A stretch of 64,000 bases of DNA from assembly GCA_900604495.1 (NCBI GenBank), contig UWOR01000014.1, forward strand, positions 1 to 64,000, in the 5' to 3' direction. Shown here piece after piece: positions 1-9,655 of this stretch. The translations under genes were made by a program, and so were the position numbers. Source of the stretch: Desulfovibrio sp. Marseille-P6017. GTDB lineage: Bacteria; Bacillota_A; Clostridia; Peptostreptococcales; Peptostreptococcaceae. The notes under the pieces are model-generated. The model searched no databases and was not told the DNA's origin. It saw only the letters and a list, made by a program, of their open reading frames with translations. Positions within the stretch are counted from its first letter, which is position 1, and every line of letters begins with the position of its first letter.

Positions 1-19
1 TTACATACTTTTTTATATA

Positions 20-1057
20 TTAAAATAAGAATATTTTATCTTCTTCAAATTTTACTAACACATTATCTCCAATATTTAAAGGTTTTATATTTTTACTTAC
101 CTCTAATTGAATACTTTTTATACAATTATCATTTTTTGCAAACAAAGTATAACTAAAAGGATTTTCAATTATATTATTTATTTTTAAATTAAATGTATTA
201 TTAGATTCTTCATGTACAATTGATATATAGTGAGCTCTTATTCCTATGTACTTTATTTTTTTATCTATATTTTTATTTAGCTTAAATTTAATATTCCAAT
301 CTCTTGAATAAATTATATTATCATCGAATATATCTATTTCACTTATATTTTTGCATCCAGTAATTTTAGCCTCAGTATAAGACATAGGCTTATCAAATAA
401 ATCATGAACTTCCCTTTTGGGCATACTTATTCCCTTATCATATACTAATATATCATCACATACACGATAAGACTCCTCCCTATCATGCGTAACAAATATA
501 ACGTCACCTTTATATGCATTTAATATACTTATTAACTCCTTTTCCATACTTCCTCTTAAATGATAATCTAGGGCTGAAAATGGCTCATCTAAAAGTAGTA
601 TATCTGGTGAAGGTGCCAAAGCTCTAGCCAATGCCACTCTTTGTTGCTGACCACCTGATAGTTGCCATGGATACCTATCTTCTAATCCGTCTATACATAA
701 TCGTTTTATGTATTCTTTAGATATCTCTTTTCTTGTTGATTTTGGTAATTTAGAAAGACCTAGTTCAATATTTTGAGTTACATTCATATGAGGAAATAAG
801 GCATAGTTTTGAAATAAAAAGCCAACTTTCCTTTCTTGAGTATTTAAATTTATATTTTTCTCTGAATCAAATAATACCCTATCATTTAATATTATTTTAC
901 CTTTACTTGGATTTTCTAACCCAGCTATACATTTTAATGTCATACTTTTTCCAGATCCAGACTCTCCTAAAAAACCTAATATACCACTTTTTTGTTCAAA
1001 TTTAGTTTTTAGGGTTAAGGAAGATAAGTTCTTTTCTATATCTACATATAAGCTCAT
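20..1057 (-). CDS. modC: Molybdate ABC transporter ATPase ModC
   Basis: This is the cytoplasmic ATPase that powers molybdate import. Walker A GESGSGKS is at residues 31-38, the Q-loop glutamine near 83, the signature LSGGQQQR at 133-140, Walker B ILLLDEP at 153-159 and the switch histidine near 191. The last ~100 residues have the size and position of the TOBE-like regulatory domain of ModC. It begins 4 bp after modB, so the three genes form one modA-modB-modC transcript. A GGAA-type ribosome site precedes the ATG. A sulfate or tungstate role cannot be excluded from the ATPase alone, but the neighbours and the Moco genes 23 kb away favour molybdate. Confidence 0.85.
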   Translation of the reverse strand: MSLYVDIEKNLSSLTLKTKFEQKSGILGFLGESGSGKSMTLKCIAGLENPSKGKIILNDRVLFDSEKNINLNTQERKVGFLFQNYALFPHMNVTQNIELGLSKLPKSTRKEISKEYIKRLCIDGLEDRYPWQLSGGQQQRVALARALAPSPDILLLDEPFSALDYHLRGSMEKELISILNAYKGDVIFVTHDREESYRVCDDILVYDKGISMPKREVHDLFDKPMSYTEAKITGCKNISEIDIFDDNIIYSRDWNIKFKLNKNIDKKIKYIGIRAHYISIVHEESNNTFNLKINNIIENPFSYTLFAKNDNCIKSIQLEVSKNIKPLNIGDNVLVKFEEDKIFLF

Positions 1058-1061
1058 TTAG

Positions 1062-1754
1062 CTATATTCCTTTCTTTCTACTTTTTCCAATTATCTTTTG
1101 CTGATTTTCAGACCAATAGTTAAGTACTAATATCATAATTATAGAAATTAATGTAATAATTAATACCCATATCATTGCCTTTTGCATGTCTCTTCCTTCA
1201 ACTGCAAAAAATATTGCAAGTGGCATAGTTTGAGTTTTACCTGGTATATTTCCTGCAATCATTAATGTGGCTCCAAACTCACCTAGTGCTCTTGCAAAAG
1301 ATAGCACAATTCCTGCAATTATACCCGGCAATGCTAGAGGAATAGCAATTTTATAAAATATCTTCCACTCACTTAGACCTAACGTTCTTGCTGCAGATAT
1401 TAGATTATCATCTATTTGTTCAAAGGCTGATCTTGATGTTCTATACATCATAGGAAATGCTACCGCTGTCGATGCTATAACCGTTGCAGTAAAGCTAAAT
1501 ACTAAGGTTAGATCAAAATTTAATAATAATTTTCCTACAAATCCATTTTTACCTATTAATAATAGTAAAAAAAATCCTACTACTGTAGGAGGCAATACTA
1601 ATGGAAGGGTAAGTAATCCATCTATTAGTCCTTTATATCTACCTTTGTAATTTGCCATCAAGTAAGATACTAATATTCCAATTACAAAAGTTATTGCTGT
1701 TGATAAAAATGCTGATTTTAACGATATCCATAATGGAGAATATTCTGCAATCAC
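1062..1754 (-). CDS. modB: Molybdate ABC transporter permease ModB
   Basis: This is an integral membrane permease of the ModB/CysT type with about five or six hydrophobic segments. It carries the cytoplasmic EAA-like loop that docks on the ATPase (AARTLGLSEWKIFYKIAIPL, followed by the ALGEFGATLMIAG stretch typical of ModB). An upstream ATG at 1769 exists, but its own first bases (ATGGAGGG) look like the ribosome site for the GTG at 1754, which lies 7 nt further on, so I chose the GTG. It sits between modA and modC with only a few bases of spacing. About 230 residues is the normal family length. Confidence 0.83.
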   Translation of the reverse strand: MIAEYSPLWISLKSAFLSTAITFVIGILVSYLMANYKGRYKGLIDGLLTLPLVLPPTVVGFFLLLLIGKNGFVGKLLLNFDLTLVFSFTATVIASTAVAFPMMYRTSRSAFEQIDDNLISAARTLGLSEWKIFYKIAIPLALPGIIAGIVLSFARALGEFGATLMIAGNIPGKTQTMPLAIFFAVEGRDMQKAMIWVLIITLISIIMILVLNYWSENQQKIIGKSRKKGI

Positions 1755-1776
1755 TCCGTAGCCCTCCATTTAAAGT

Positions 1777-2574
1777 CTATTTAATACTTTTATACCCAAA
1801 TTCTTTGAAAATTGATTGTCCTTGTTCACTTAATAAAAATTCTTCAAAATCTCTTGCTTCTTCTTGTTCCTTACTATCTTTTATAACAGCTATAGGATAT
1901 ATTATTGCAGTATGTGATGTATCCGATGTAGTTTCAACTATTTTTATTTTATCAGAATTTATAGCATCACTATAATATACAAATCCAACTTCTGCATTTT
2001 CCGATTGCGTCCATGCTAAAACCTCTTTAACATCTTTGGCAAAAACTAGTTTATCACTTACTTTATCTTTTAACTCTAAGTTTATTAAAACTTCATCTGC
2101 ATACTTTCCTGCTGGAACACTTTCTGGCTCTCCAACAGCTATGTGTTTTACTTTATTTGTAGTTAAATCATCAATACTATTTATATCGCTACTTTTTGAT
2201 GATATTAAAACTAAATCATTTTCTAATAAATCTTTATATGTACCTTCTAGCAAAAGCCCTTTATCATCTAATGCTTTCATTTGCTTTTGACCTGCTGATA
2301 TAAATACATCGCATGGTGCTCCTTCTTCTATTTGAGATTGAAGAGATCCTGAAGAACCATAGTTTACAACTAATTTTACATTTTCATTTATATTGATATA
2401 TTCTTCTTCTATTTTTTCCATAACTTCTTTTAAGCTTGCTGCTGCAGATATATTTAGTTCTATTAATTGTTTTGAATTAGATAAATTGCTACTCCCACTA
2501 TTATTGCATCCTACTAATCCTAATGATAGGCATAGGCTCACAAATAACAGTCCTATAGATTTTTTTAGTTTCAT
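1777..2574 (-). CDS. modA: Molybdate-binding lipoprotein ModA
   Basis: This is the extracellular substrate-binding component of the molybdate importer. The N-terminus is a lipoprotein signal (charged start, hydrophobic core, lipobox LVGC around residue 23), so the mature protein is lipid-anchored outside the membrane. The mature part contains the ModA hallmarks AAASLKEVM near the start, the phosphate-loop-like NYGSSGSLQSQIEEGAPCDVF stretch (seen as NYGSSGSLQ and GAPCDVFISA) and VPAGKYADE. The start has a strong GGGAGGG ribosome site. It is the first gene of modABC. Molybdate versus tungstate specificity cannot be decided by eye. Confidence 0.85.
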   Translation of the reverse strand: MKLKKSIGLLFVSLCLSLGLVGCNNSGSSNLSNSKQLIELNISAAASLKEVMEKIEEEYININENVKLVVNYGSSGSLQSQIEEGAPCDVFISAGQKQMKALDDKGLLLEGTYKDLLENDLVLISSKSSDINSIDDLTTNKVKHIAVGEPESVPAGKYADEVLINLELKDKVSDKLVFAKDVKEVLAWTQSENAEVGFVYYSDAINSDKIKIVETTSDTSHTAIIYPIAVIKDSKEQEEARDFEEFLLSEQGQSIFKEFGYKSIK

Positions 2575-2734
2575 TTTATTACCCTCCCAAATATGAATAC
2601 TTTTTATTGAATTTTTAATATTTTAATCACTTTTTGTATATTTGTTTGATAAATTTATTTTATTATATTTTTCATAAGTTTATCAATAGACAATACCATT
2701 TTTATATTATATTTTTTAATTATAATATAAAAAT

Positions 2735-2768
2735 GGAGCTGTTTTACTAATTATTATAAAACAACCCC
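2735..2768 (-). terminator. Rho-independent terminator after the DUF362 gene
   Basis: On the minus strand a 12-bp stem (GGGGTTGTTTTA with TAAAACAGCTCC, two wobble pairs) is followed by a T-rich tail. It lies 20 nt past the stop of the DUF362/ferredoxin gene and isolates it from modABC. Confidence 0.75.
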
Positions 2769-2788
2769 TTTTATATACTTAATATACC

Positions 2789-3898
2789 TTATATTTCAAT
2801 TAATTCATATTTCTTATTACCTAACCCTAACTTAACAGAGTGATCTATACAGACCTCCCAGTTAGTTTCTGGATGATTATTTATAAAGTGATCACAACAA
2901 TTGTGATCCATTTCATCTAATCTACTTCCCTTTATTACACTCTGCTTATTACAAGCATCAGCACATGCCATATCAAGTGCAACTGGATCAAATGATGCAA
3001 ACATACCTACATCTGGTATTATAGGTAAATCATTTTCTGCATGGCAATCACAATATGGAGATACATCAACAACTAAGCTTATATGGAAGTTTGGTCTTCC
3101 ATTTAATACTGCATAAGAATATTCTGCAATTTTTTTATTTAATACATCATTTACTTCATCTCCAGCAGCTTTTACTGAATCAAAATTACAACTTCCTATA
3201 CATCTTCCACATCCAACACATTTATCATGATTTATCTGTGCTTTTTTATTTACATTAAAACTTATAGCTCCATGAGCACAATTTTTGTAACAAGCCTTGC
3301 AACTCACACATTTATCTTCTTGTATAAATGGTTTACCACTACTATGCATCTCCATCTTACCAGCACGAGAACCACATCCCATACCTATATTTTTAAGTGC
3401 TCCTCCAAATCCAGTTGACTCATGTCCTTTAAAGTGATTCATACTAATAAATATATCTGCATCCATTATAGCTTGTCCTATTTTAGCTTCTTTGACATAT
3501 TCTCCACCCTTAACTTCTACAAGAGCTTCATCTGTTCCCTTAAGTCCATCCGCTATTATAACATGGCATCCTGTAGCAAAAGGGTTATATCCATTTACAT
3601 AAGCTGTATCAAGATGTTCTAAAGCATTTTTTCTTTTTCCAACATATAATGTATTACAATCTGTTAAGAATACTTTTCCACCGTTATTCTTTACTAAATC
3701 AACTATAACTTTTGAATAATTAGGCCTTAAATAAGCTAAGTTACCAGCTTCTCCAAAGTGTATTTTTATAGCAGTAAACTTATCCTTAAAATCTATTTCT
3801 TCTATACCTGCTTTTTTTACAAGCTTTTCTAGTTTTAATGGTAAAGTTTCTCCAAATTTTGTTCTTAAGTTCGTATAATATACTTTTGATTTATTCAT
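2789..3898 (-). CDS. DUF362 domain protein with two [4Fe-4S] clusters
   Basis: The N-terminal ~185 residues form a DUF362 domain (AIKIHFGEAGNLAYLRP near the start; NHFKGHESTGFGGALKNIGMGCGSR at its end, partly quoted). It is followed by a two-cluster bacterial ferredoxin module with CVSCKACYKNC and CVGCGRCIGSC, then a C-terminal DUF362-like part rich in Cys and Asp. It is expected to be a cytoplasmic Fe-S electron carrier, but its substrate is unknown. The ATG at 3898 has AAGGAG at ideal spacing; an in-frame ATG 45 bp upstream has none. It is monocistronic, with terminators on both sides. Confidence 0.8.
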   Translation of the reverse strand: MNKSKVYYTNLRTKFGETLPLKLEKLVKKAGIEEIDFKDKFTAIKIHFGEAGNLAYLRPNYSKVIVDLVKNNGGKVFLTDCNTLYVGKRKNALEHLDTAYVNGYNPFATGCHVIIADGLKGTDEALVEVKGGEYVKEAKIGQAIMDADIFISMNHFKGHESTGFGGALKNIGMGCGSRAGKMEMHSSGKPFIQEDKCVSCKACYKNCAHGAISFNVNKKAQINHDKCVGCGRCIGSCNFDSVKAAGDEVNDVLNKKIAEYSYAVLNGRPNFHISLVVDVSPYCDCHAENDLPIIPDVGMFASFDPVALDMACADACNKQSVIKGSRLDEMDHNCCDHFINNHPETNWEVCIDHSVKLGLGNKKYELIEI

Positions 3899-4027
3899 AA
3901 ATCTATTCTCCTTCCCCATTTGTAATATATACTTACTTTTCAACTTAATATTAATTATATTATAAAATTTGTTGCACCTCTACCATCTAATTGGTAATAA
4001 TTAAAATTCTTTTATCTAAAAAATAAA

Positions 4028-4063
4028 AGTACTGCTATAATAAATATTTATTATAGCAGTACT
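4028..4063 (-). terminator. Terminator of the ilv operon
   Basis: A perfect 36-base inverted repeat with AGTACTGCTATAATA as one arm is followed on the minus strand by a T-rich run. It lies just after the ilvC stop. Confidence 0.85.
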
Positions 4064-4085
4064 AAGTAATCTTAATTTGTGTTAA

Positions 4086-5108
4086 TTAACAATTTGTTGC
4101 CTTTACTTTTTGTTCATTTTTATTTAAAAAAGACATCATATTTCTTAAATTTCTTCCAACTTCAGATATTTGCGAATTGTATTCTTCATTTCTCTTAGCT
4201 AAAAAGTTTACGCATCCACTTTCATTTTCTTCTATCCATTCTTTTGCAAACTTACCATTTTGTATATCATTTAAGATATCTCTCATTCCTTTTCTTGCTT
4301 CATCAGTTATTACTCTTGGACCTGATACATAATCACCATATTCAGCAGTGTCACTTATACTGTATCTCATTGCTTCAAATCCACCTTCATAGATTAAATC
4401 CACTATTAATTTCATTTCATGTAAGCATTCAAAATATGCTACTTCTGGTTGATAACCTGCATCTACTAAAGTTTTAAATCCTGATTTTATAAGCTCACTT
4501 ACTCCACCACAAAGAACTGCTTGTTCTCCAAATAAATCAGTTTCAGTTTCTTCTTTAAATGTAGTTCTAAGTACTCCAGCACGAGTTGCACCTATTCCTT
4601 TTGCATAGGCTAAAACTGTAGTTTCAGCATCACCAGTGTGATCCTGCTCTACTGCAAATAATGCTGGAACTCCACTTCCATTTTTAAATACACTTCTAAC
4701 TAAATGCCCTGGTCCTTTTGGAGCTACCATTACAACATCTACAAAATCCGGTGGAGTTATTCTATTATAGTGTATATTAAATCCATGAGCAAAAGCTAAG
4801 GTTTGACCTTCTCTTAAATTATCTCTAACACTATCTTCATATATTTGCTTTTGAGCTGTATCTGGAAGAAGTAACATTACTATATCACTCTGTTTTGTAG
4901 CATTGGAAACACTTACAACTTCAAATCCATCATCTACAGCTTTTTGTCTTGATTTGCTGCCTTCATGTAATCCTACTACTACTTCTACTCCACTATCCCT
5001 AAGGTTTTGAGCATGTGCATGACCTTGACTTCCATAACCTAATATTGCAACCTTTTTATTTTTTAAAACATCTAAGTTTACATCATTTTCATAGTACATT
5101 TTTTTCAT
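4086..5108 (-). CDS. ilvC: Ketol-acid reductoisomerase IlvC
   Basis: This enzyme converts 2-acetolactate or 2-aceto-2-hydroxybutyrate to the 2,3-dihydroxy acid with NAD(P)H and Mg2+, the second common step of valine and isoleucine synthesis. The Rossmann motif [13 protein letters not shown] is at residues 24-36. [10 protein letters not shown] and the C-terminal acidic metal-ligand helices ([28 protein letters not shown], partly quoted) are all present. The 340-residue length is that of class I enzymes. It is the last gene of the ilv operon, 42 bp after ilvB, and a strong terminator follows. Confidence 0.95.
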   Translation of the reverse strand: MKKMYYENDVNLDVLKNKKVAILGYGSQGHAHAQNLRDSGVEVVVGLHEGSKSRQKAVDDGFEVVSVSNATKQSDIVMLLLPDTAQKQIYEDSVRDNLREGQTLAFAHGFNIHYNRITPPDFVDVVMVAPKGPGHLVRSVFKNGSGVPALFAVEQDHTGDAETTVLAYAKGIGATRAGVLRTTFKEETETDLFGEQAVLCGGVSELIKSGFKTLVDAGYQPEVAYFECLHEMKLIVDLIYEGGFEAMRYSISDTAEYGDYVSGPRVITDEARKGMRDILNDIQNGKFAKEWIEENESGCVNFLAKRNEEYNSQISEVGRNLRNMMSFLNKNEQKVKATNC

Positions 5109-5150
5109 TTTTAAATCCCCCTATATTCTTAAGTATTTTTATATTTTAAT

Positions 5151-6827
5151 CTAATGACATATTAAGTTTTCTAATGCATCATTAGGCGGTACTATCGGAT
5201 ATACATTATAATCTTTATTTATATTGCACTGTAAGATTATTGGTTTATTAAAATCTACTTTATTTAAAACTAAATTTAATTCATCTATATCACTTATACT
5301 GTATCCATCTATATTATATGCCTTAGCTAGAACTACATAATCTAAACTATTATCTATATCTGTTTCTGAGTATCTTTCATGTGAAAATAGTTTTTGCCAC
5401 TGCCTTACCATTCCAAGTGCTCCATTATTAAGAAGTACTATAACTATTGGTATTCTATATTTTGACACTGTTGCAAGCTCATTACAGTTCATTCTAAAAC
5501 TTCCATCTCCAGTAACTAAAACTACCAGTTTATTTTCATTACCAACCTTACTTCCTATTGCTGCACCTAACCCAAATCCCATAGTTCCAAGGCCAGCTGA
5601 AGTTATTAGTGTTTTTCCCTTAGAGTACTCCCAGTACTTCGCTGTCCACATTTGATGTTGACCCACATCTGTTACAACGATGCTATTTGAACCTATCTTT
5701 TGGTTTAATAACTTTAATATATTCTTAGGATGAAACTCATCTTTTTTTAACATTATATCTTCTTTAAATTCTTTTATATTCTCTTTCCAATTCTCATTAT
5801 TTTTAACTTTTACGCTATTAATTAGTACTTTTAATACATTTGCTACATCTCCAGTTAAAACTACATCTGTCTCTACATTTTTATTTAATTCTGATGGATC
5901 TATATCTATATGAATTATATTTGCTTTTTTTGCAAATTCAGATGTCTTTCCTACAACTCTATCACTAAATCTAGCTCCTATTGCTATTACTAAATCTGAA
6001 TTAGAAAGAGCTAAATTACTCTCTCTACTTCCATGCATACCAACTAATCCTAAAGATAGTTTATCTTTTCTATCTATACTCCCTAGCCCCATAAGTGTAT
6101 TTACAACTGGAGTATCTATTTTTTTAGCAAATTCAAGTAATAAATCCTCCGCATTAGATGATTTAACTCCTCCACCAGCATAGATAATTGGTTTTTTTGA
6201 TTTATGTATTAAATCTATAGCTTTATTTAAACTTTCATTATTAACTTCATCCAATTCAAAAGTGTTTAATTTATTTAAATCGATTTTATGTAAATAAGAA
6301 GTGTAATTGTCTGGATTAAAATCAATCTCCTCTAAAAATAAATCCTTAGGTATATCTATAAGTACAGGACCTTTTCTTCCAGTGTTAGCAACCTTAAAAG
6401 CTTCTTTTATAGTTGGAGCTATATCTTTAATATTTCTAACTAAATAATTATGCTTAGTTATTGATAATGTAACACCTGTTATATCTATTTCTTGAAAGGA
6501 ATCCTTACCTAGTAATGTAGTTGGAACTTGGCCGCTTATTACTACTAAAGGGCTAGAATCCATATAGGCTGTAGCTATACCTGTTACAGCATTAGTTGCT
6601 CCTGGTCCAGATGTTACAAAACATACAGCAACTTTTCCTGTACTTCTTGCATATCCATCAGCTGCATGTACAAGTCCTTGTTCATGGCTAGTTCTTACAT
6701 GCTTAAAATCATTTTTATAGTCATATAGTGCATCATATAAAGGTATTACCGCACCTCCTGGATATCCAAATATAGTGTTTACACCTTCTTTTTTAAGACA
6801 CTCTAATACAATCCTAGCACCCTGCAT
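5151..6827 (-). CDS. ilvB: Acetolactate synthase catalytic subunit
   Basis: This TPP-dependent enzyme condenses pyruvate with pyruvate or 2-oxobutyrate, the committing step of branched-chain amino acid synthesis. The N-terminal TPP-binding segment carries FGYPGGAVIPLYDAL and the catalytic glutamate in SHEQG. The C-terminal Mg-TPP motif is GDGSFRMNCNEL ending in NN (LLNNGALG). The ATG at 6827 has GGAGG six bases upstream; the in-frame ATG 15 bp further out lacks a site. It lies 18 bp after ilvD. Its regulatory partner appears to be the 75-residue ACT protein at the head of the operon. Confidence 0.94.
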   Translation of the reverse strand: MQGARIVLECLKKEGVNTIFGYPGGAVIPLYDALYDYKNDFKHVRTSHEQGLVHAADGYARSTGKVAVCFVTSGPGATNAVTGIATAYMDSSPLVVISGQVPTTLLGKDSFQEIDITGVTLSITKHNYLVRNIKDIAPTIKEAFKVANTGRKGPVLIDIPKDLFLEEIDFNPDNYTSYLHKIDLNKLNTFELDEVNNESLNKAIDLIHKSKKPIIYAGGGVKSSNAEDLLLEFAKKIDTPVVNTLMGLGSIDRKDKLSLGLVGMHGSRESNLALSNSDLVIAIGARFSDRVVGKTSEFAKKANIIHIDIDPSELNKNVETDVVLTGDVANVLKVLINSVKVKNNENWKENIKEFKEDIMLKKDEFHPKNILKLLNQKIGSNSIVVTDVGQHQMWTAKYWEYSKGKTLITSAGLGTMGFGLGAAIGSKVGNENKLVVLVTGDGSFRMNCNELATVSKYRIPIVIVLLNNGALGMVRQWQKLFSHERYSETDIDNSLDYVVLAKAYNIDGYSISDIDELNLVLNKVDFNKPIILQCNINKDYNVYPIVPPNDALENLICH

Positions 6828-6845
6828 ACTACACCTCCTCATTTA

Positions 6846-8495
6846 CTATTCACATACAGCTCCCTTACCTGCTGAACTAACTAAACTTGCATATTTCCTT
6901 AAGTACCCACTTAAGTTCTTAAGTTTTATTTCTGTATTTTCTTTTCTTTTGGTTATAACACCTTCATCTACTAAGAGTTGTAAACATCCTTCTTTCAAGT
7001 TTACTTTTATTAAGTCACCATCACATACATATGCTATAAGTCCACCTTCAGCTGCTTCTGGTGATACATGTCCTATTGAAAATCCCCTACTTCCTCCTGA
7101 GAACCTTCCATCTGTAATTAAACAAACATCAGCATCTAAACCCATACCACAAAGTGCAGATGTTGGAGTTAGCATTTCTCTCATACCAGGACCTCCCTTT
7201 GGACCTTCATATCTTATAACTACAGCATCGCCTTTCTTTATTTTTCCTGAAAGTATAGCATCTACACAATCTTCTTCACTTTCATATACCTTAGCTACTC
7301 CAGTAAATTCAACTACTTTAGAATCTAGTGCAGATTTTTTTATTACAGCTCCATCAGGTGCTAAGTTCCCTCTAAGTACTTTTATTCCACCCTCTTTGGA
7401 ATATGGATTATTTATATCTCTTATTACACTATTATCATTTTTTTCTATTAATAGTTCTCCTACAGTCTTAACTTCACAAGTTAAAGTGTCTGTATTAATT
7501 AACCTCTTTTTATTTAGCTCATTCATTACTGCATACACTCCACCACATGCATTTAAATCTTCTATGTAATCATTTCCTGCCGGACTAAGCTTACATAAAT
7601 TAGGAACCTTTGAGCTTACTTCATTTATTTTATCTAAGTTCATCTTTACTCCTGCTTCATGAGCTATAGCTGTTAAATGAAGAACTGTGTTTGTAGAACA
7701 TCCTAAACTCATATCAAAAGCTAGAGCATTCTCAAATGACTTTTTATTCATAATATCTCTTGCTTTTATATCCTTTTCAATTAGTTCCATTATTTTCATA
7801 CCAGTTTTTTTCGCAAGTCTTTTTCTTTCAGAGTAAACTGCTGGTATTGTACCATTACCTCTAAGTGCCATTCCAAGACCTTCAGTCATACAATTCATAG
7901 AGTTTGCAGTAAACATACCTGCACAAGAACCACAAGTTGGACATGCTGCATCTTCTAAATCTAAAAGTTCATCTTCACTAATTTTATTATCAGCAACTTT
8001 TCCAACAGCTTCAAAAGTAGTTATCAAATCAACTCTATTTCCATTAAGATTTCCTGCAAGCATTGGTCCACCACTTACAACTATACATGGTATATTTATC
8101 CTTGCTGCAGCCATTAACATCCCTGGAACTACCTTGTCACAACTTGGTATAAGAACTATACCATCTAATCCATGTGCTTTAACCATTATTTCTATACTAT
8201 CTGCTATAATTTCTCTACTTACTAGAGAATATTTCATTCCTTCATGATTCATAGCTATTCCATCACAAACTGCAATAGATGGAAATTCAAGAGGTGTTCC
8301 TCCTCTCATTAAAACACCTCTTTTTACACATTCAGTTAACTCTCTTAAATGTATATGACCTGGAACTATCTCATTAAAAGAGTTTACTATGCCTACAAAA
8401 GGTTTACCTATCTCTTCATCTGTATACCCACTTGCCTTAAATAAAGATCTATGTGGTGCTTTAGTTAATCCTTCTTTTACTTTATCACTTCTCAT
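6846..8495 (-). CDS. ilvD: Dihydroxy-acid dehydratase IlvD
   Basis: This Fe-S dehydratase makes the 2-oxo acids from the IlvC products. The cluster cysteines are visible in SCDKVVPG and in [18 protein letters not shown]. The substrate-binding ends [16 protein letters not shown] (here [14 protein letters not shown]) and [20 protein letters not shown] are also present. At 549 residues it is full length. It sits 24 bp downstream of the ACT subunit gene. The cluster type ([4Fe-4S] or [2Fe-2S]) was not decided. Confidence 0.95.
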   Translation of the reverse strand: MRSDKVKEGLTKAPHRSLFKASGYTDEEIGKPFVGIVNSFNEIVPGHIHLRELTECVKRGVLMRGGTPLEFPSIAVCDGIAMNHEGMKYSLVSREIIADSIEIMVKAHGLDGIVLIPSCDKVVPGMLMAAARINIPCIVVSGGPMLAGNLNGNRVDLITTFEAVGKVADNKISEDELLDLEDAACPTCGSCAGMFTANSMNCMTEGLGMALRGNGTIPAVYSERKRLAKKTGMKIMELIEKDIKARDIMNKKSFENALAFDMSLGCSTNTVLHLTAIAHEAGVKMNLDKINEVSSKVPNLCKLSPAGNDYIEDLNACGGVYAVMNELNKKRLINTDTLTCEVKTVGELLIEKNDNSVIRDINNPYSKEGGIKVLRGNLAPDGAVIKKSALDSKVVEFTGVAKVYESEEDCVDAILSGKIKKGDAVVIRYEGPKGGPGMREMLTPTSALCGMGLDADVCLITDGRFSGGSRGFSIGHVSPEAAEGGLIAYVCDGDLIKVNLKEGCLQLLVDEGVITKRKENTEIKLKNLSGYLRKYASLVSSAGKGAVCE

Positions 8496-8519
8496 TTTAT
8501 CCCCCTTATTAACTGTTAA

Positions 8520-8747
8520 CTATTGTACTTTTAAGTCTTTTACATCATACAACTTATTCATATAATTTATAACTTCTTGCAAAGAAGTTTTATCTTCATT
8601 TATTGTTAATTTTATCCCAGTATTTTCATATTTATCAGTAGTCATACTAATAGCTTTTATAGCTATCTCTTTTCTTCTTAATGTCATGGCTACTCTTAAA
8701 AAAGAGTCTATTCCTTGATTTAAATTAGCATATAAATTTCTATCCAT
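8520..8747 (-). CDS. Acetolactate synthase small (ACT) subunit, IlvM-like
   Basis: This 75-residue protein is one ACT-type fold of the IlvM/short IlvN kind. It has an N-terminal stretch with NQGIDSFLRVAMTLRRKEI, a central strand with the ILTxTxNxx-like pattern (TGIKLTINED), and ends LYDVKDLKVQ, which is typical of the C-terminal strand. It should bind and activate the catalytic subunit IlvB and may give feedback control by valine. Full-length IlvN/IlvH proteins are about 160 residues, so this is the short form. It is the first gene of the ilv operon, directly behind the T-box leader, with AGGAGG upstream. Confidence 0.75.
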   Translation of the reverse strand: MDRNLYANLNQGIDSFLRVAMTLRRKEIAIKAISMTTDKYENTGIKLTINEDKTSLQEVINYMNKLYDVKDLKVQ

Positions 8748-8790
8748 ATAAAACTACCTCCTAATTATATATAATTCACTATTTTAAATA

Positions 8791-9097
8791 AAAAAAACTC
8801 TCATCAATATAAGCAAACCTATCTTACTTATAAGGACGAAAGTTGTCTTCCGCGGTACCACCTTATTTGTAACTATAAAAATATAGTTACCACTCTTTTT
8901 CAGGTCATATATTAACCCTATCCATATAACGCTGGAATACGTTCATACTTACTAATAATTTCAGTATGAAAGCTTAGGAGTGATCATTATATACTTCAAT
9001 TAATACCAACTCTCAGCAACAATTGGTTCTCTGTAATTAATTGTACTTAAGTATTTTTGTCTCCATCTTTGCTTTTTTAATAAAGTTGTTTGTTGTT
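8791..9097 (-). promoter_or_regulatory. T-box leader of the ilv operon
   Basis: The leader carries the invariant T-box sequence GGTGGTACCGCGG (minus strand, 8862-8850) within an antiterminator. A competing terminator hairpin follows (ACTTTCGTC paired with GATGAGAGT, inner TATAAG/CTTATA) with a run of at least seven T ending at 8791. A Stem III-like hairpin (GTAACTATA/TATAGTTAC) and a Stem I region with GAGA and GCTGAGAG are visible. The best specifier candidate is ATC (Ile) at 8984-8982, followed by A and the CTCCTAAG closing strand. Uncharged tRNA, probably tRNA-Ile, should promote read-through into the ilv genes. The specifier assignment is inference. Confidence 0.93.
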
Positions 9098-9103
9098 AAT
9101 AGA

Positions 9104-9132
9104 ATTATATTCAATATATATATCTATGTCAA
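9104..9132 (-). promoter_or_regulatory. Consensus sigma-A promoter of the ilv operon
   Basis: TTGACA (9132-9127) and TATAAT (9109-9104) are separated by exactly 17 bp on the minus strand. Transcription would start near 9097, just upstream of the T-box. Confidence 0.85.
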
Positions 9133-9185
9133 TCGTATTATTTAAATTTTCTGAATATTTATTTTTTTACGTTAATTCATTTCTT

Positions 9186-9614
9186 TTATTTTTCTTTTTT
9201 CTTTTTTCTTTTTATCTTTTTTATACGTTTTTTCTTTTTTGAATTAGATCTAACGTTCCCAACAGATGCTAAAGTTGATGATGATGTTGAAGTATCTTCT
9301 GATCCAATTATAGATTCTGATTCTGTCTCTTCCTCTTGAGTAGATATTTGTTGAGCATTGTTAATACCACGACTAGTTCTAAGTATTGCTAAATCAGATA
9401 CAATCATACCAAAAAATGCTATAAGCATATCCAAATCTGCATCATTTAGCTCTTCAGCTATTGCATATGACAAAGTAGACGATAAAATAACAAAATCTGC
9501 ATAACTAATAGATGCTAATCCTAGACCACTTTGATTACTATTATTACTTGAACCATTAGTATTGCAATTGCTATTTCTAGAATTAGTTTTTCTACTATTA
9601 GTCTTATCTGCCAC
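9186..9614 (-). CDS. Low-complexity hypothetical protein
   Basis: I do not recognise this 142-residue protein. It has three zones: an Asn/Ser/Thr-rich N-terminus of ~30 residues, a hydrophobic helical core of ~50 residues (SYADFVILSSTLSYAIAEEL and ADLDMLIAFFGMIVSDLAIL), and an acidic-serine linker ending in a run of almost only Lys/Arg/Ile. The GTG start at 9614 has AGGAGG seven bases upstream, and the reading frame is otherwise clean. The basic tail could bind nucleic acid or envelope polymers, but no function is claimed. It lies upstream of the ilv promoter on the same strand. Confidence 0.6.
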   Translation of the reverse strand: MADKTNSRKTNSRNSNCNTNGSSNNSNQSGLGLASISYADFVILSSTLSYAIAEELNDADLDMLIAFFGMIVSDLAILRTSRGINNAQQISTQEEETESESIIGSEDTSTSSSTLASVGNVRSNSKKKKRIKKIKRKKKKEK

Positions 9615-9655
9615 TCTAACGCCTCCTTTACATATCTATTACTAAAATTATATGT

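Noticed and set aside
6775..7569. A 264-codon plus-strand open frame opposite ilvD and the start of ilvB
   Set aside because: It is antisense to two strongly conserved enzymes, has no ribosome site and has an unnatural Ser/Pro/Phe-rich composition.
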